NCBI RefSeq assembly: GCF_025371035.1
Contig: NZ_JANZXB010000005.1
Location: 1 to 64,000 of the forward strand
Direction: 5' to 3'
From: Sphingomonas sp. LC-1
GTDB lineage: Bacteria > Pseudomonadota > Alphaproteobacteria > Sphingomonadales > Sphingomonadaceae
DNA length: 64,000 nucleotides
In this document: positions 7,112-15,690 of the stretch, one piece after another
How the letters are laid out: each line of letters opens with the position of its first letter
Numbering within the stretch: position 1 is the first letter of the stretch
Program-made: the position numbers and the translations under genes
The notes under the pieces: generated by a model
Databases searched by the model: none
Told to the model about the DNA's origin: nothing
The model's input: only the letters and a program-made list of their open reading frames with translations

Positions 7112-7993
7112 ATGGGACAGCGTCTCTGCGCATTGGCAGCGGCCGTAACGGCTTTTGGATGGACGATCAGCGCGGCGTCGCCGGCATCGGCCCAGGCAAT
7201 CGACGCGGGCGATTACGTTCCGGCGCCGCCCGGTACGCACTTGGGCCTGATCTACCAGCAATTTGCGCATTCCGGTTCACTATATGCGAACGGCAAGAAG
7301 GTCGACGATAAGGCCGAGCTGGACGTGGCGGTCACCATCTTCCGCTATGTCGGCTTCACCAAGGTCGCGGGCATGACGCTCGACTACCAGGTGCTTCAGC
7401 CCTTCGGCCATATCCGAGCCGGTGGCTCGACGGCCGCGCTCGGCAAGACGACCGGCTTTGGCGACACCATCCTGGTGTCGACCCTGTGGGTGCATAACGA
7501 CCCGGCCAGCAAATCCTATCTCGGCATCACCCCCTATCTATTCATTCCAACCGGCGAATATGACCGTACCAAGGCACTGAACCTGGGCGAGAACCGGTGG
7601 AAGGGGTCCTTGCAGGTCGTCTATTCCAAGGGATTCGGCGACCATTTCGTCGCCGAGCTGGGCGGCGACGTCATGTTGTTCGGAAAGAACAGCGAACTGG
7701 GGACAGCGGCGCTCCGGCAAAAGGCGCAATACCGGGTCCAGGGTTTTGCCCGCTATCTGATCGATCCCGCGAACGAGGCGAATGTCCGCCTGATGTACCT
7801 GACCGGTGGCGAAACCAGTATCGACCGGGTTGACCAGCACAACATCACGCGCACCTTGTCGGTGCTGGGAACCTACCGACACACCTTCTCGCCGAAATGG
7901 CAGCTGCTGACCCAGGTCGGCACCGACCTGTCGGTCCATAACGGCTTTCGCGAGGGCGCGCGGGTCCAGCTGCGCCTGCTCAAGGTATTCTAA
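7112..7993 (+). CDS. Outer-membrane MetA-pathway-type protein (SphA-like)
   Basis: A 293-residue exported protein. Residues 1-29 form a Sec signal ending ASPASA-QA. The rest matches, by pattern, the Phenol_MetA_deg/SphA-like family: beta-rich, with YLGITPYLFIPTGEYDR, a LNLGENRWKG turn and a C-terminal TQVGTDLSVHNGFREGARV strand ending in an aromatic residue. Members are encoded with aromatic or hydrophobic-alcohol catabolic genes and are thought to form substrate channels in the outer membrane. GAGGGG lies five bases before the chosen ATG. It precedes the GMC oxidoreductase by 23 bases and probably shares its transcript. Confidence 0.8.
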   Translation: MGQRLCALAAAVTAFGWTISAASPASAQAIDAGDYVPAPPGTHLGLIYQQFAHSGSLYANGKKVDDKAELDVAVTIFRYVGFTKVAGMTLDYQVLQPFGHIRAGGSTAALGKTTGFGDTILVSTLWVHNDPASKSYLGITPYLFIPTGEYDRTKALNLGENRWKGSLQVVYSKGFGDHFVAELGGDVMLFGKNSELGTAALRQKAQYRVQGFARYLIDPANEANVRLMYLTGGETSIDRVDQHNITRTLSVLGTYRHTFSPKWQLLTQVGTDLSVHNGFREGARVQLRLLKVF

Positions 7994-8016
7994 AAAACGC
8001 AGAACAGAGGATGAGG

Positions 8017-9729
8017 ATGATGGACGACATTGACAGCCGGCGCCTGGGCGACGCTCTCAACGCCTATTCGCGTGGTGCGTTCGATCGCCGCGCTTTCCTG
8101 AGCGCGGCGATGGCCGCCGGTGCTGGCTTCGCGGTCGCCAACGCGCTGGGGCTGGCCGGAGGCAAGGCATGGGCACAATCGACGCGGACCACTGCCGCGC
8201 CACGGGCGGCCGATTATATCGTGATCGGGGCGGGCTCTGCCGGGGCGACCGTGGCGGGGCAACTGGCGCAGCGCACCGGCGCGTCGGTGCTCGTCCTGGA
8301 AAGCGGCATTCAGGATGACAGCCCGCTGATTGCCGACCCTGCGCAATGGCCCGCCGCGCTGGCCTCCGCCTTTACCAAGGGATATGAGACGACGCCCCAG
8401 GTGCACGCCGCCAACCGCGTCGTCCCCTATCCGCGCGGCGAGGGACTGGGCGGCTGCAGCAGCGTGAACTGCATGATCTATTGCCGGGGCAGCGCGCAGG
8501 ATTACAACGACTGGGCGTATAACGGCGCCACCGGCTGGGACTGGAACTCGGTCCTACCCGATTACAAGGCGCTCGAGGATTGGGAGGGTGGTGCCAGCGC
8601 CATGCGCGGCGCCGGCGGCCCGCTTCATGTATCACGGCCCGACCCGGCCAAGGGGCATGAAGGCGCGCGTGCATTCATGGAAGGCGCCAAGTCGCTCGGC
8701 TATCCGGAGACCCCTGACTTCAACGGCGGTACGCTCGAAGGCCCGGCCTGGGTCAACATGACGATCCATGCCGGCAAGCGCCAGAGTTCGGCGGTCGCCT
8801 TCCTGCGCCCGGCGATGGAGAAGGGCGCCAAGCTCACGGTCCTGACGGAGGCGCCGGTGCTCAAGCTGCTGGTCGAGACGGGCCGCTGCGTCGGCGTCCA
8901 GTATCTGCACGCCGGCAAGCCGGTCATCGTGCGCGCCAACAAGGAGGTCATCCTGTCGGCCGGCGCGCTGGTGACGCCCAAGCTGTTGATGCTGTCGGGT
9001 ATCGGCGACCCGGCGACGTTGAAGTCGCTGGGTATCCAGCCGCTGGTCGCGCTGTCGGGCGTCGGCCAAAATCTGCAGGACCATGTCCTGGGCGCCGGCG
9101 TCAATTACGAGGCCAAGCGTCCGGTTCCGCCCACCCAGTACAACCATTCCGAAGTCTATATGTGGTGGAGGTCGACGCCGTCGCAGCCAGTGCCCGACAT
9201 CAACGCGCTCTATGTCAGCGTGCCGTTCGCGACCAAGGAACTGAACCTTCAGCAGACCAACGGCTATGCGATCCTTTCGGGCGTGATGCGTCCGAAGTCG
9301 CGTGGCAGCATCCGGCTGAGCTCGGCCGATCCGCGCGCGGCCCCGCTGATCGATCCGAACTATCTGGCAGTCGAACAGGACCTGATCGCGCTGCGCGAGG
9401 CGACCAATCTGGCGCGCGCCATCGGCAATTCCGATGCCTATAAGGACATTCGCAAAGCCGAACTGTTGCCCGGCCGGGCGGCATTGTCGCCGGTCGAATA
9501 TCGCGAGTTCCTCAAGAAGTCGGCGTCGACCTATTTCCATCCGGTCGGCACCGCCAAGATGGGCACCGATGCGACCGCCGTCGTCGATCCGCAGCTGCGG
9601 GTGTACGGGGTCGAGGGGCTGCGTGTCGCCGACGCCTCGGTCATGCCGTCGATCACCACCGGTAACACCAATGCGCCGTCGATCCTGATCGGCTGGCGCG
9701 CCGCCAAGCTGATCGCGGCGAACGCCTGA
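8017..9729 (+). CDS. GMC-family FAD oxidoreductase with Tat signal
   Basis: A 570-residue glucose-methanol-choline oxidoreductase. A twin-arginine signal (FDRRAFLSAAMAAGAGF, ending near GGKAWAQ) shows export of the folded flavoprotein to the periplasm. After it come the FAD motif YIVIGAGSAGATVAGQLA, the GMC signature 1 region GEGLGGCSSVNCMIYCRG, signature 2 (SAGALVTPKLLMLSGIG) and the C-terminal catalytic region with STYFHPVGTAKMG (His) and ITTGNTNAPSILIG (Asn). The family oxidises primary or secondary alcohols. Export suggests it takes the first step in the periplasm. ATG 8017 lies six bases after GAGG; 8011 is an alternative. The substrate is unknown. Confidence 0.9.
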   Translation: MMDDIDSRRLGDALNAYSRGAFDRRAFLSAAMAAGAGFAVANALGLAGGKAWAQSTRTTAAPRAADYIVIGAGSAGATVAGQLAQRTGASVLVLESGIQDDSPLIADPAQWPAALASAFTKGYETTPQVHAANRVVPYPRGEGLGGCSSVNCMIYCRGSAQDYNDWAYNGATGWDWNSVLPDYKALEDWEGGASAMRGAGGPLHVSRPDPAKGHEGARAFMEGAKSLGYPETPDFNGGTLEGPAWVNMTIHAGKRQSSAVAFLRPAMEKGAKLTVLTEAPVLKLLVETGRCVGVQYLHAGKPVIVRANKEVILSAGALVTPKLLMLSGIGDPATLKSLGIQPLVALSGVGQNLQDHVLGAGVNYEAKRPVPPTQYNHSEVYMWWRSTPSQPVPDINALYVSVPFATKELNLQQTNGYAILSGVMRPKSRGSIRLSSADPRAAPLIDPNYLAVEQDLIALREATNLARAIGNSDAYKDIRKAELLPGRAALSPVEYREFLKKSASTYFHPVGTAKMGTDATAVVDPQLRVYGVEGLRVADASVMPSITTGNTNAPSILIGWRAAKLIAANA

Positions 9730-9731
9730 CG

Positions 9732-10622
9732 CTATCCGCCGTCCGCCGCGACGCAGCTCATGAAGTTGCGCACGGCGGGCGGCACCAGCGCGGTGCGGCG
9801 GTGCGAGACGACGAGCTGTGCCTTGGGGCCGTCGCCCGTGATCCGTGCATAGGTGACCCCCTGCGCATGCAGGCGGCACAACGATTCAGGCACCAGCGCC
9901 ACTCCCACCCCCGCCGCGACCAGGTTCACGGTCGACGCCATTTGCGGCGCCTCCTGCGCGATCCGCGGGCTGAAGCCCGCGTTACGGCAGGCGGCGATGA
10001 TGCTGTCATACAGCAACCGGCCATTGGCGCGCGGATAGAGGATGAAGGGATCGCCGGCGAGCTCGACCAGCGCCAGCGACGTCGCCCCCGCTAGCCGGTG
10101 CCGCGCCGGCAGCGCGATCCACAGATCCTCGTCGGGCAGGCGCCGGCTGACCAGCCCGTCAGTCTCGCCCAGGGTCGGCCGCAGGAACGCGACATCCAGC
10201 GTTCCTGCCTGCAGCGATTGCAGGAGCGCGGTCGTGGCCTTCTCCTCCAGCATGATCTCCAGCGTCGGATAGGCTTCGCGGAAGCGGCCGATGATGTGCG
10301 GCACGCGCGGATTGAAGGAGGCCGAGCTGGTGAAGCCGATAGAGATGCCGCCGATCTCCCCGCGCGCCGCGCGCCGCGCCGCATTGGCCGCGTGGTCCGC
10401 CGCCTCCAGCGCGGCCCGCGCGAACGGCATGAACGCCACCCCGGCTTCGGTCAGCTCGATCCCGCGCGTCAGCCGGTGGAAGAGTCGCACGCCCAGTTCG
10501 TCCTCCAACGCCTTGATCTGCTGGCTGAGCGGCGGCTGCGCGATGCCCAGCCGTGCGGCGGCGCGGGTGAAATGCTGCTCGTCGGCCACCGCGAGCGCGT
10601 ATCGGAGATGCCGGAGTTCCAT
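9732..10622 (-). CDS. LysR-family regulator, BenM/CatM-like
   Basis: A 296-residue LysR protein starting MELRHLRYALAVADEQHFTR. The HTH reads IAQPPLSQQIKALEDELGVRLFHR and the effector domain resembles the BenM/CatM/CbnR group that senses aromatic acids or their ring-cleavage products. It is convergent with the GMC gene (two bases between stops) and divergent from the aldehyde-dehydrogenase operon that starts at 10815. It is therefore the obvious regulator of that operon. Effector unknown. Confidence 0.88.
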   Translation of the reverse strand: MELRHLRYALAVADEQHFTRAAARLGIAQPPLSQQIKALEDELGVRLFHRLTRGIELTEAGVAFMPFARAALEAADHAANAARRAARGEIGGISIGFTSSASFNPRVPHIIGRFREAYPTLEIMLEEKATTALLQSLQAGTLDVAFLRPTLGETDGLVSRRLPDEDLWIALPARHRLAGATSLALVELAGDPFILYPRANGRLLYDSIIAACRNAGFSPRIAQEAPQMASTVNLVAAGVGVALVPESLCRLHAQGVTYARITGDGPKAQLVVSHRRTALVPPAVRNFMSCVAADGG

Positions 10623-10814
10623 ATCGAAAACTAATCAAAAACCTCGGTTCGACCTATTGGACGATATTGGAAGGACGGAATATCTACAAGTCATAGAGGC
10701 CGTAAGCGCCCGATCGGGAGAGGTGATCATATCCGGCGGTCAGCCTGTCTGGCGACCCGGTGCCCCCCCTGATCGTTGGTCCGCCAGGCCGCGACGGTGA
10801 CTGGGAGCGAGCGT

Positions 10815-12263
10815 ATGAAAACCGACTTCAGCCGCAATTTCATCGGCGGGGCCTGGGCTGATCCGGTCGAGGGCGCGACCATGCCCATCTACGAACCGGC
10901 GACGGGCAAGAGCTTCGGCACGATCGCCGACAGCACGGCCGCCGATGTCGACTTGGCGGTCGCGGCCGCGCGTAAGGCGTACGACGACGGCACCTGGGGC
11001 CGCACCACTGCCATCGAGCGCGGTCGAATGCTGACGCGGCTGGGCGATGCGATCCTCTCGCACGCAGAGGAACTCTCGGCGATCGAGGCCAAGGACACCG
11101 GCAAGCCCAAGGGCGTCGCCGATGCCGACATCGTCGCGCTGGCACGCTATTTCGAATTTTATGGCGGGGCGGCGGACAAGCTGCACGGCGAGACCATTCC
11201 CTATCTGCCCGGCTATCATGTCGGCGTGCTGCGTGAGCCGCACGGCGTAACTGGACATATCCTGCCCTGGAACTATCCCGCGCAGATGTTCGGCCGCACT
11301 CTGGCGCCGTCGCTGGCGGTCGGAAACGCGACGGTACTAAAGCCCGCGGAGGACGCCTGCGCTGCATCGCTGCGTCTGGTCGAACTGGCGGCCGAGGCGG
11401 GTTTTCCCGAGGGCGCGATCAACATCGTCACCGGCAAGGGGCAGGTTGCGGGCGCCGCGCTGGCCGCGCATCAGGGCGTCGACTTCATGTCGTTCACCGG
11501 CTCGCCCGAAGTGGGCCAGGTCATCCAGAAGCTCTGCGCCGATCATTATATCACCTGCACCCTCGAGCTGGGCGGTAAGTCGCCGCAGGTAGTTTTCGCC
11601 GATGCCGATTTCGATGCGGCCATCCCCGTCATCGTCAGGGCGATCATCCAGAATAGCGGCCAGACCTGTTCGGCGGGCAGCCGCGTGCTGGTCGAGCGTT
11701 CGGCCTATGACGCCTTTGTCGAACGGCTCGCCGACGCCTTCGGCAAGGTCCGTGTCGGCGCGCCCGAGATGAACCTCGACTGCGGCCCGATCATCACCGC
11801 CAAGCAACAGCGCCGGGTGCAGTCCTTCATCGACCGCGCTGAGGCTGACGGCGTGCCGGTGCTCGCGCAGGGCTTGCTCGCCGAGGGTATCGCGGCGGAC
11901 GGCTATTATGTGAAGCCGACCATGTTCGGCCCGGTGCCGCGTGGTAACGTCATCGCGCAGGACGAGGTGTTCGGCCCGGTGCTGATCATCCAGCCCTTCG
12001 ATGACGAGGCCGATGCGATACGCCTCGCCAACGGCACCGATTATGGGCTGGTCGCGGCGGTCTGGACCCGCGACGGTGCGCGGCAGATGCGGCTCGTCAA
12101 GCGCATCCGCTCCGGCCAGGTCTTCGTGAACTGCTATGGCGCCGGTGCCGGTATCGAGCTGCCCTTCGGCGGTTCGGGCAAGAGCGGGCATGGCCGCGAA
12201 AAGGGCTTCGCCGCCTTGCATGATTTCAGCAAGACCAAGACGATGGTGCTCAACCACGGTTGA
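10815..12263 (+). CDS. NAD(P)-dependent aldehyde dehydrogenase
   Basis: A 482-residue ALDH-superfamily enzyme. It has GHILPWNYPAQM, the catalytic Glu in LELGGKSP (about residue 252), the nucleophilic Cys in NSGQTCSAGSR (about 285) and a C-terminal PFGGSGKSGHGREKG motif. The family oxidises aldehydes to carboxylic acids in the cytoplasm. It is the first gene of a six-gene operon running to 17641. A second ALDH lies three genes on, so the two probably act on different intermediates. The start at 10815 has GGGAGCGA upstream; the longer frame from 10776 has no family match. Confidence 0.92.
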   Translation: MKTDFSRNFIGGAWADPVEGATMPIYEPATGKSFGTIADSTAADVDLAVAAARKAYDDGTWGRTTAIERGRMLTRLGDAILSHAEELSAIEAKDTGKPKGVADADIVALARYFEFYGGAADKLHGETIPYLPGYHVGVLREPHGVTGHILPWNYPAQMFGRTLAPSLAVGNATVLKPAEDACAASLRLVELAAEAGFPEGAINIVTGKGQVAGAALAAHQGVDFMSFTGSPEVGQVIQKLCADHYITCTLELGGKSPQVVFADADFDAAIPVIVRAIIQNSGQTCSAGSRVLVERSAYDAFVERLADAFGKVRVGAPEMNLDCGPIITAKQQRRVQSFIDRAEADGVPVLAQGLLAEGIAADGYYVKPTMFGPVPRGNVIAQDEVFGPVLIIQPFDDEADAIRLANGTDYGLVAAVWTRDGARQMRLVKRIRSGQVFVNCYGAGAGIELPFGGSGKSGHGREKGFAALHDFSKTKTMVLNHG

Positions 12264-12293
12264 GCTCCCACAGGCTTAGAAAGAGGATAGGGT

Positions 12294-13040
12294 ATGGACT
12301 TGAACGGTAAGATCGCCATCGTCACCGGCGCGGCCAGTGGCTTTGGGGAGGCGATCGCTCACCGCTATGCCGCAGCGGGCGCCCGGGTGGTGATCGTCGA
12401 TCTGAATGGCGACAAGGCCAGCGCGGTCGCCGACGCGATCGGCGAGGGCCGCGCGATCGGCGTCCAGGCCGACGTCACCGCGCGCGCCGCCATCGATGCT
12501 GCGGTCCAGGCGACGATCGACACGTTCGGCGTGCCCGACATCGTCGTCAACAATGCCGGCTATACCCACAAGAACCAGCCGCTGCTCGACGTGGACGAGG
12601 CGACGTTCGACCGCGTCCTGAACGTCAATATCAAGTCCATCTATCACATGGTGCACGCCGTGGTGCCGGCCATGCGCGACAATGGCGGCGGGGTCATCCT
12701 GAACGTTGGATCGGTTGCCGGCATCCGGCCGCGTCCGGGCCTGACCTGGTATAACGGCTCCAAGGGCGCGACCAACTTGCTGTCCAAGAGCCTGGCGGTC
12801 GAACTGGCGCCGTGGAAGATCCGCGTCAACGTGATCTGCCCGGTCATGGGCGTCACCGGGATGCTCGAGGATTTCATGGGCATGCCCGACACGCCCGAAA
12901 ATCGTCAGAAATTCCTGGGCTCGATCCCGCTCGGCCGGTTCTGCGAACCCGGCGATGTCGCCGATGCCGCCATGTACCTCACCCAGTCCGATTTCGTCAC
13001 CGGGGTCGAACTGCCGGTGGATGGTGGCCGCACGATTTGA
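12294..13040 (+). CDS. Short-chain dehydrogenase/reductase
   Basis: A 248-residue classical SDR. It has TGAASGFGE (residues 11-19), VVNNAGYTHKN, catalytic YNGSK near residue 157 and C-terminal VTGVELPVDGG. It most resembles glucose/ribitol or 3-hydroxyacyl dehydrogenase-like SDRs in catabolic operons. It is the second gene of the operon, 30 bases after the ALDH with AGAGGATAGGG as ribosome site, and 11 bases before the Zn-alcohol dehydrogenase. It may oxidise a secondary-alcohol intermediate, but that is only an inference from the neighbours. Confidence 0.9.
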   Translation: MDLNGKIAIVTGAASGFGEAIAHRYAAAGARVVIVDLNGDKASAVADAIGEGRAIGVQADVTARAAIDAAVQATIDTFGVPDIVVNNAGYTHKNQPLLDVDEATFDRVLNVNIKSIYHMVHAVVPAMRDNGGGVILNVGSVAGIRPRPGLTWYNGSKGATNLLSKSLAVELAPWKIRVNVICPVMGVTGMLEDFMGMPDTPENRQKFLGSIPLGRFCEPGDVADAAMYLTQSDFVTGVELPVDGGRTI

Positions 13041-13051
13041 GGAGCAGAGGG

Positions 13052-14173
13052 ATGATCGAAGGAAAAGCCGCCGTCGCGCGCGAGAAATCGCAGCCGCTGG
13101 AGATCGTCGACGCCCGGTTCGAGGCGCCGCGCGCGGGCGAGGTCCTGGTCCGAATCGTCGGCACCGGCGTATGCCACACCGACATGGTAGTGCGCGACCA
13201 GGGCTATCCCGTGCCGCTGCCTTTGGTCCTGGGTCATGAGGGCGCCGGCGTGGTCGAGCAGGTGGGCACCGGCGTCACCACCTTGGCGCCCGGCGATCAT
13301 GTCGTCCTGTCCTATGGCCATTGCAGCCGCTGCGGCGAGTGCCGCTCGGGTCGGCCGGGCTATTGCGTCGAATTCTACGACCGCAATTTCAAGGGCAGCC
13401 GCATGGACGGCAGCCAGGCCGTCTGCGACGCGCACGGCCATCCGCTGGGCAGCGCCTTCTTCGCGCAATCGAGCTTCGGCACCTATGCTATCGCCACCGA
13501 GCGCAACGCCATCAAGATCCGCAGCGACGTGCCGCTGGAGCTGATGGGGCCGCTGGGTTGCGGTATCCAGACCGGCGCGGGCGCGGTGCTGAACGCGCTG
13601 AAGCCGCCGGCCGCTTCGTCGATTGCGATCTTTGGCGCAGGCTCGGTCGGACTGTCGGCGGCCATGGCGGCCGCGGCGGTCGGCTGCACCACGATCATCC
13701 TCGTCGACCTGCATGACGACCGCCTGGCGCTGGCCAAGGAACTGGGCGCGACGCACGGCGTGAATGCGGGCAAGGAGAATGCGGTCGAGCGGATCAGGGA
13801 GATCACCGGCACGGGCGGCGCCGACTTCACGCTGGAATGCACCGGCAACCCCAAGGTGCTGGCGCAGGCGGTGGAGGCGTTGCGCGTCCCCGGCACATGC
13901 GGCTTGATCGGTGCGGCGAACCTGGGCGACTGCGCCAGCCTGGACATGAACACCCTGCTGTTCGGGCGCACGGTGCGCGGCATCATCGAAGGCGACAGCG
14001 TGCCGCAGGTGTTCATCCCGCAGCTGATCGAATTGTGGCGCGCCGGCCGCTTCCCGTTCGACCGCCTGATCAAATTCTACGACCTTGCCGACATCAACCA
14101 GGCGATCGCGGACTCCGAGTCCGGCCGGGTGCTGAAACCCATCGTACGTCCCGCTTCAGGAGCCAACGCATGA
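13052..14173 (+). CDS. Zinc-dependent aryl/benzyl-alcohol-type dehydrogenase
   Basis: A 373-residue medium-chain Zn alcohol dehydrogenase. The catalytic zinc ligands are Cys41-His42, His62-Glu63 and the Cys in GPLGCGIQTG. The structural zinc site is C91, C94, C97, C105 (HCSRCGECRSGRPGYC), and the NAD motif is FGAGSVGL. The arrangement and the NFKGSRMDGSQ insertion resemble benzyl-alcohol dehydrogenase XylB-like enzymes, which turn aryl or allylic alcohols into aldehydes. It overlaps the next ALDH by ATGA, a pairing usual for alcohol-to-acid conversion. The start has GGAG eight bases upstream. Confidence 0.9.
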   Translation: MIEGKAAVAREKSQPLEIVDARFEAPRAGEVLVRIVGTGVCHTDMVVRDQGYPVPLPLVLGHEGAGVVEQVGTGVTTLAPGDHVVLSYGHCSRCGECRSGRPGYCVEFYDRNFKGSRMDGSQAVCDAHGHPLGSAFFAQSSFGTYAIATERNAIKIRSDVPLELMGPLGCGIQTGAGAVLNALKPPAASSIAIFGAGSVGLSAAMAAAAVGCTTIILVDLHDDRLALAKELGATHGVNAGKENAVERIREITGTGGADFTLECTGNPKVLAQAVEALRVPGTCGLIGAANLGDCASLDMNTLLFGRTVRGIIEGDSVPQVFIPQLIELWRAGRFPFDRLIKFYDLADINQAIADSESGRVLKPIVRPASGANA

Positions 14174-15624
14174 CCGCTACCCTCACCGATGCGCCGCTGA
14201 CCATTGATTTCGCCGGCCCCTATGCGCTGACGATCGACGGCAAGCTGGTCGAGACGAACAAGTCGTTCGACGTCCTCAACCCCGCCACCAACCAGGTGCT
14301 GGCCCAGGCGCCCGAGGGCACCGCCGAGCATATGGAGGCCGCCATCGCGGCCGCGAAGGCGGCATTCCCCGGCTGGTCGGCGCTGCCCTGGGCCGAGCGC
14401 GGCGCCTATGTCACCGCCTATGCCGATGCGCTGGAGGCGAACAAGGACGAACTGATCACGCTGCTGACCCTCGAACAGGGCAAGCCGCGCCACAGCATGG
14501 CGACCAGCGAGGTGGAGGCCGCGATCTACTGGGTGCGCGAAGTCGCCAAGCGTGAACTGCCGGTCGAGGTGATCGAGGACACCGACGATCATGTCGTCGA
14601 GGTTCACCACACCCCGCTGGGCGTCGTCGGTGCGATTACGCCCTGGAACTTCCCCGTTCTGCTGGGCCTGTGGAAGATTGCGCCGTGCCTGCTGACCGGC
14701 AACACGATGGTTATGAAGCCGTCGCCCTATACTCCGCTGTGCACGCTGCGCTTCGGCGAGATCGCGCAGCGGGTGTTCCCGGCCGGCGTGCTCAATATCG
14801 TGTCGGGCGGCAACGATCTGGGCGCGCAGATGACCGAACATCCTGACATCGCCAAGATCAGCTTCACCGGCTCGACCTCGACCGGCAAGAAGGTGATGGC
14901 GTCGGGCGCGTCGAACCTGAAGCGGATCACGCTGGAACTCGGTGGCAACGACGCCGCGATCGTGCTGGCCGATGCCGATTGGGAACCGCTGATCCCCACC
15001 CTGTTCTGGGCCGCGTTCGGCAATTCGGGCCAATGGTGCATCGCCTCTAAGCGCCTCTACGTCCACCGCTCGATCCACGCCGCCTTCGTCGCCGCCTTCG
15101 TCGAATATGGCCGCCAGCAGACGGTCGGCGACGGCATGGACCCGGCGACCGATCTCGGCCCGATCCAGAACCGGATGCAGTATGACAAGCTGAAGGACCT
15201 GTTCGCCGATGTGAAGGCGAACGGCTATACCGTCCCGCTCGGCGGTACGATCGACGAGAGCCTGGCAGGCAATTTCGTGCCCGTCACCATTGTCGACAAC
15301 CCGCCCGAGACCAGCCGGATCGTCAAGGAGGAGCCGTTCGGCCCGATCCTGCCGATCATCGCCTTCGACGATGTCGAGGAGGTGATCGCCAAGGCCAACG
15401 ACACGCCCTTCGGCCTGGCCGGATCGGTCTGGGGCCGCGACCGCGATGCCGCCATCGCCGTCGCCAAGCGGCTGGAGACGGGCACGGTCTGGGTGAACGA
15501 GATCCATATCCACGGGATCGACATCCCCTTCGGTGGCCACAAGCAGTCGGGCCTGGGCGTCGAGAACGGCTCGGAGGGGCTGGCCGAGTTCACCAACACC
15601 AAGACGTACATGTTCCGCAAGTGA
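14170..15624 (+). CDS. Aldehyde dehydrogenase
   Basis: A 484-residue ALDH with AITPWNFPVLLG, the general-base Glu in LELGGND (about 256), the catalytic Cys in NSGQWCIASKR (about 290) and PFGGHKQSGLGVENG near the end. The QWC context and N-terminal region suggest the betaine/phenylacetaldehyde-like branch. Its start overlaps the stop of the Zn-alcohol dehydrogenase (ATGA at 14170), so the two are translationally coupled and likely act in sequence. Confidence 0.92.
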   Translation: MTATLTDAPLTIDFAGPYALTIDGKLVETNKSFDVLNPATNQVLAQAPEGTAEHMEAAIAAAKAAFPGWSALPWAERGAYVTAYADALEANKDELITLLTLEQGKPRHSMATSEVEAAIYWVREVAKRELPVEVIEDTDDHVVEVHHTPLGVVGAITPWNFPVLLGLWKIAPCLLTGNTMVMKPSPYTPLCTLRFGEIAQRVFPAGVLNIVSGGNDLGAQMTEHPDIAKISFTGSTSTGKKVMASGASNLKRITLELGGNDAAIVLADADWEPLIPTLFWAAFGNSGQWCIASKRLYVHRSIHAAFVAAFVEYGRQQTVGDGMDPATDLGPIQNRMQYDKLKDLFADVKANGYTVPLGGTIDESLAGNFVPVTIVDNPPETSRIVKEEPFGPILPIIAFDDVEEVIAKANDTPFGLAGSVWGRDRDAAIAVAKRLETGTVWVNEIHIHGIDIPFGGHKQSGLGVENGSEGLAEFTNTKTYMFRK

Positions 15625-15632
15625 TGACTGGC

Positions 15633-15657
15633 CGGGGTGGCCCCATTGGCCGCCCCG
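15633..15657 (+). promoter_or_regulatory. Intercistronic hairpin
   Basis: CGGGGTGGCC and GGCCGCCCCG (one G-U pair) form a stem around a CCATT-type loop in the 66-base gap between the second ALDH and the CoA-transferase. There is no U tract. It could stabilise the upstream message or dampen downstream expression. Confidence 0.35.
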
Positions 15658-15690
15658 CCACTTCAGCGAACCATTCAAGGAATAGCGGCT

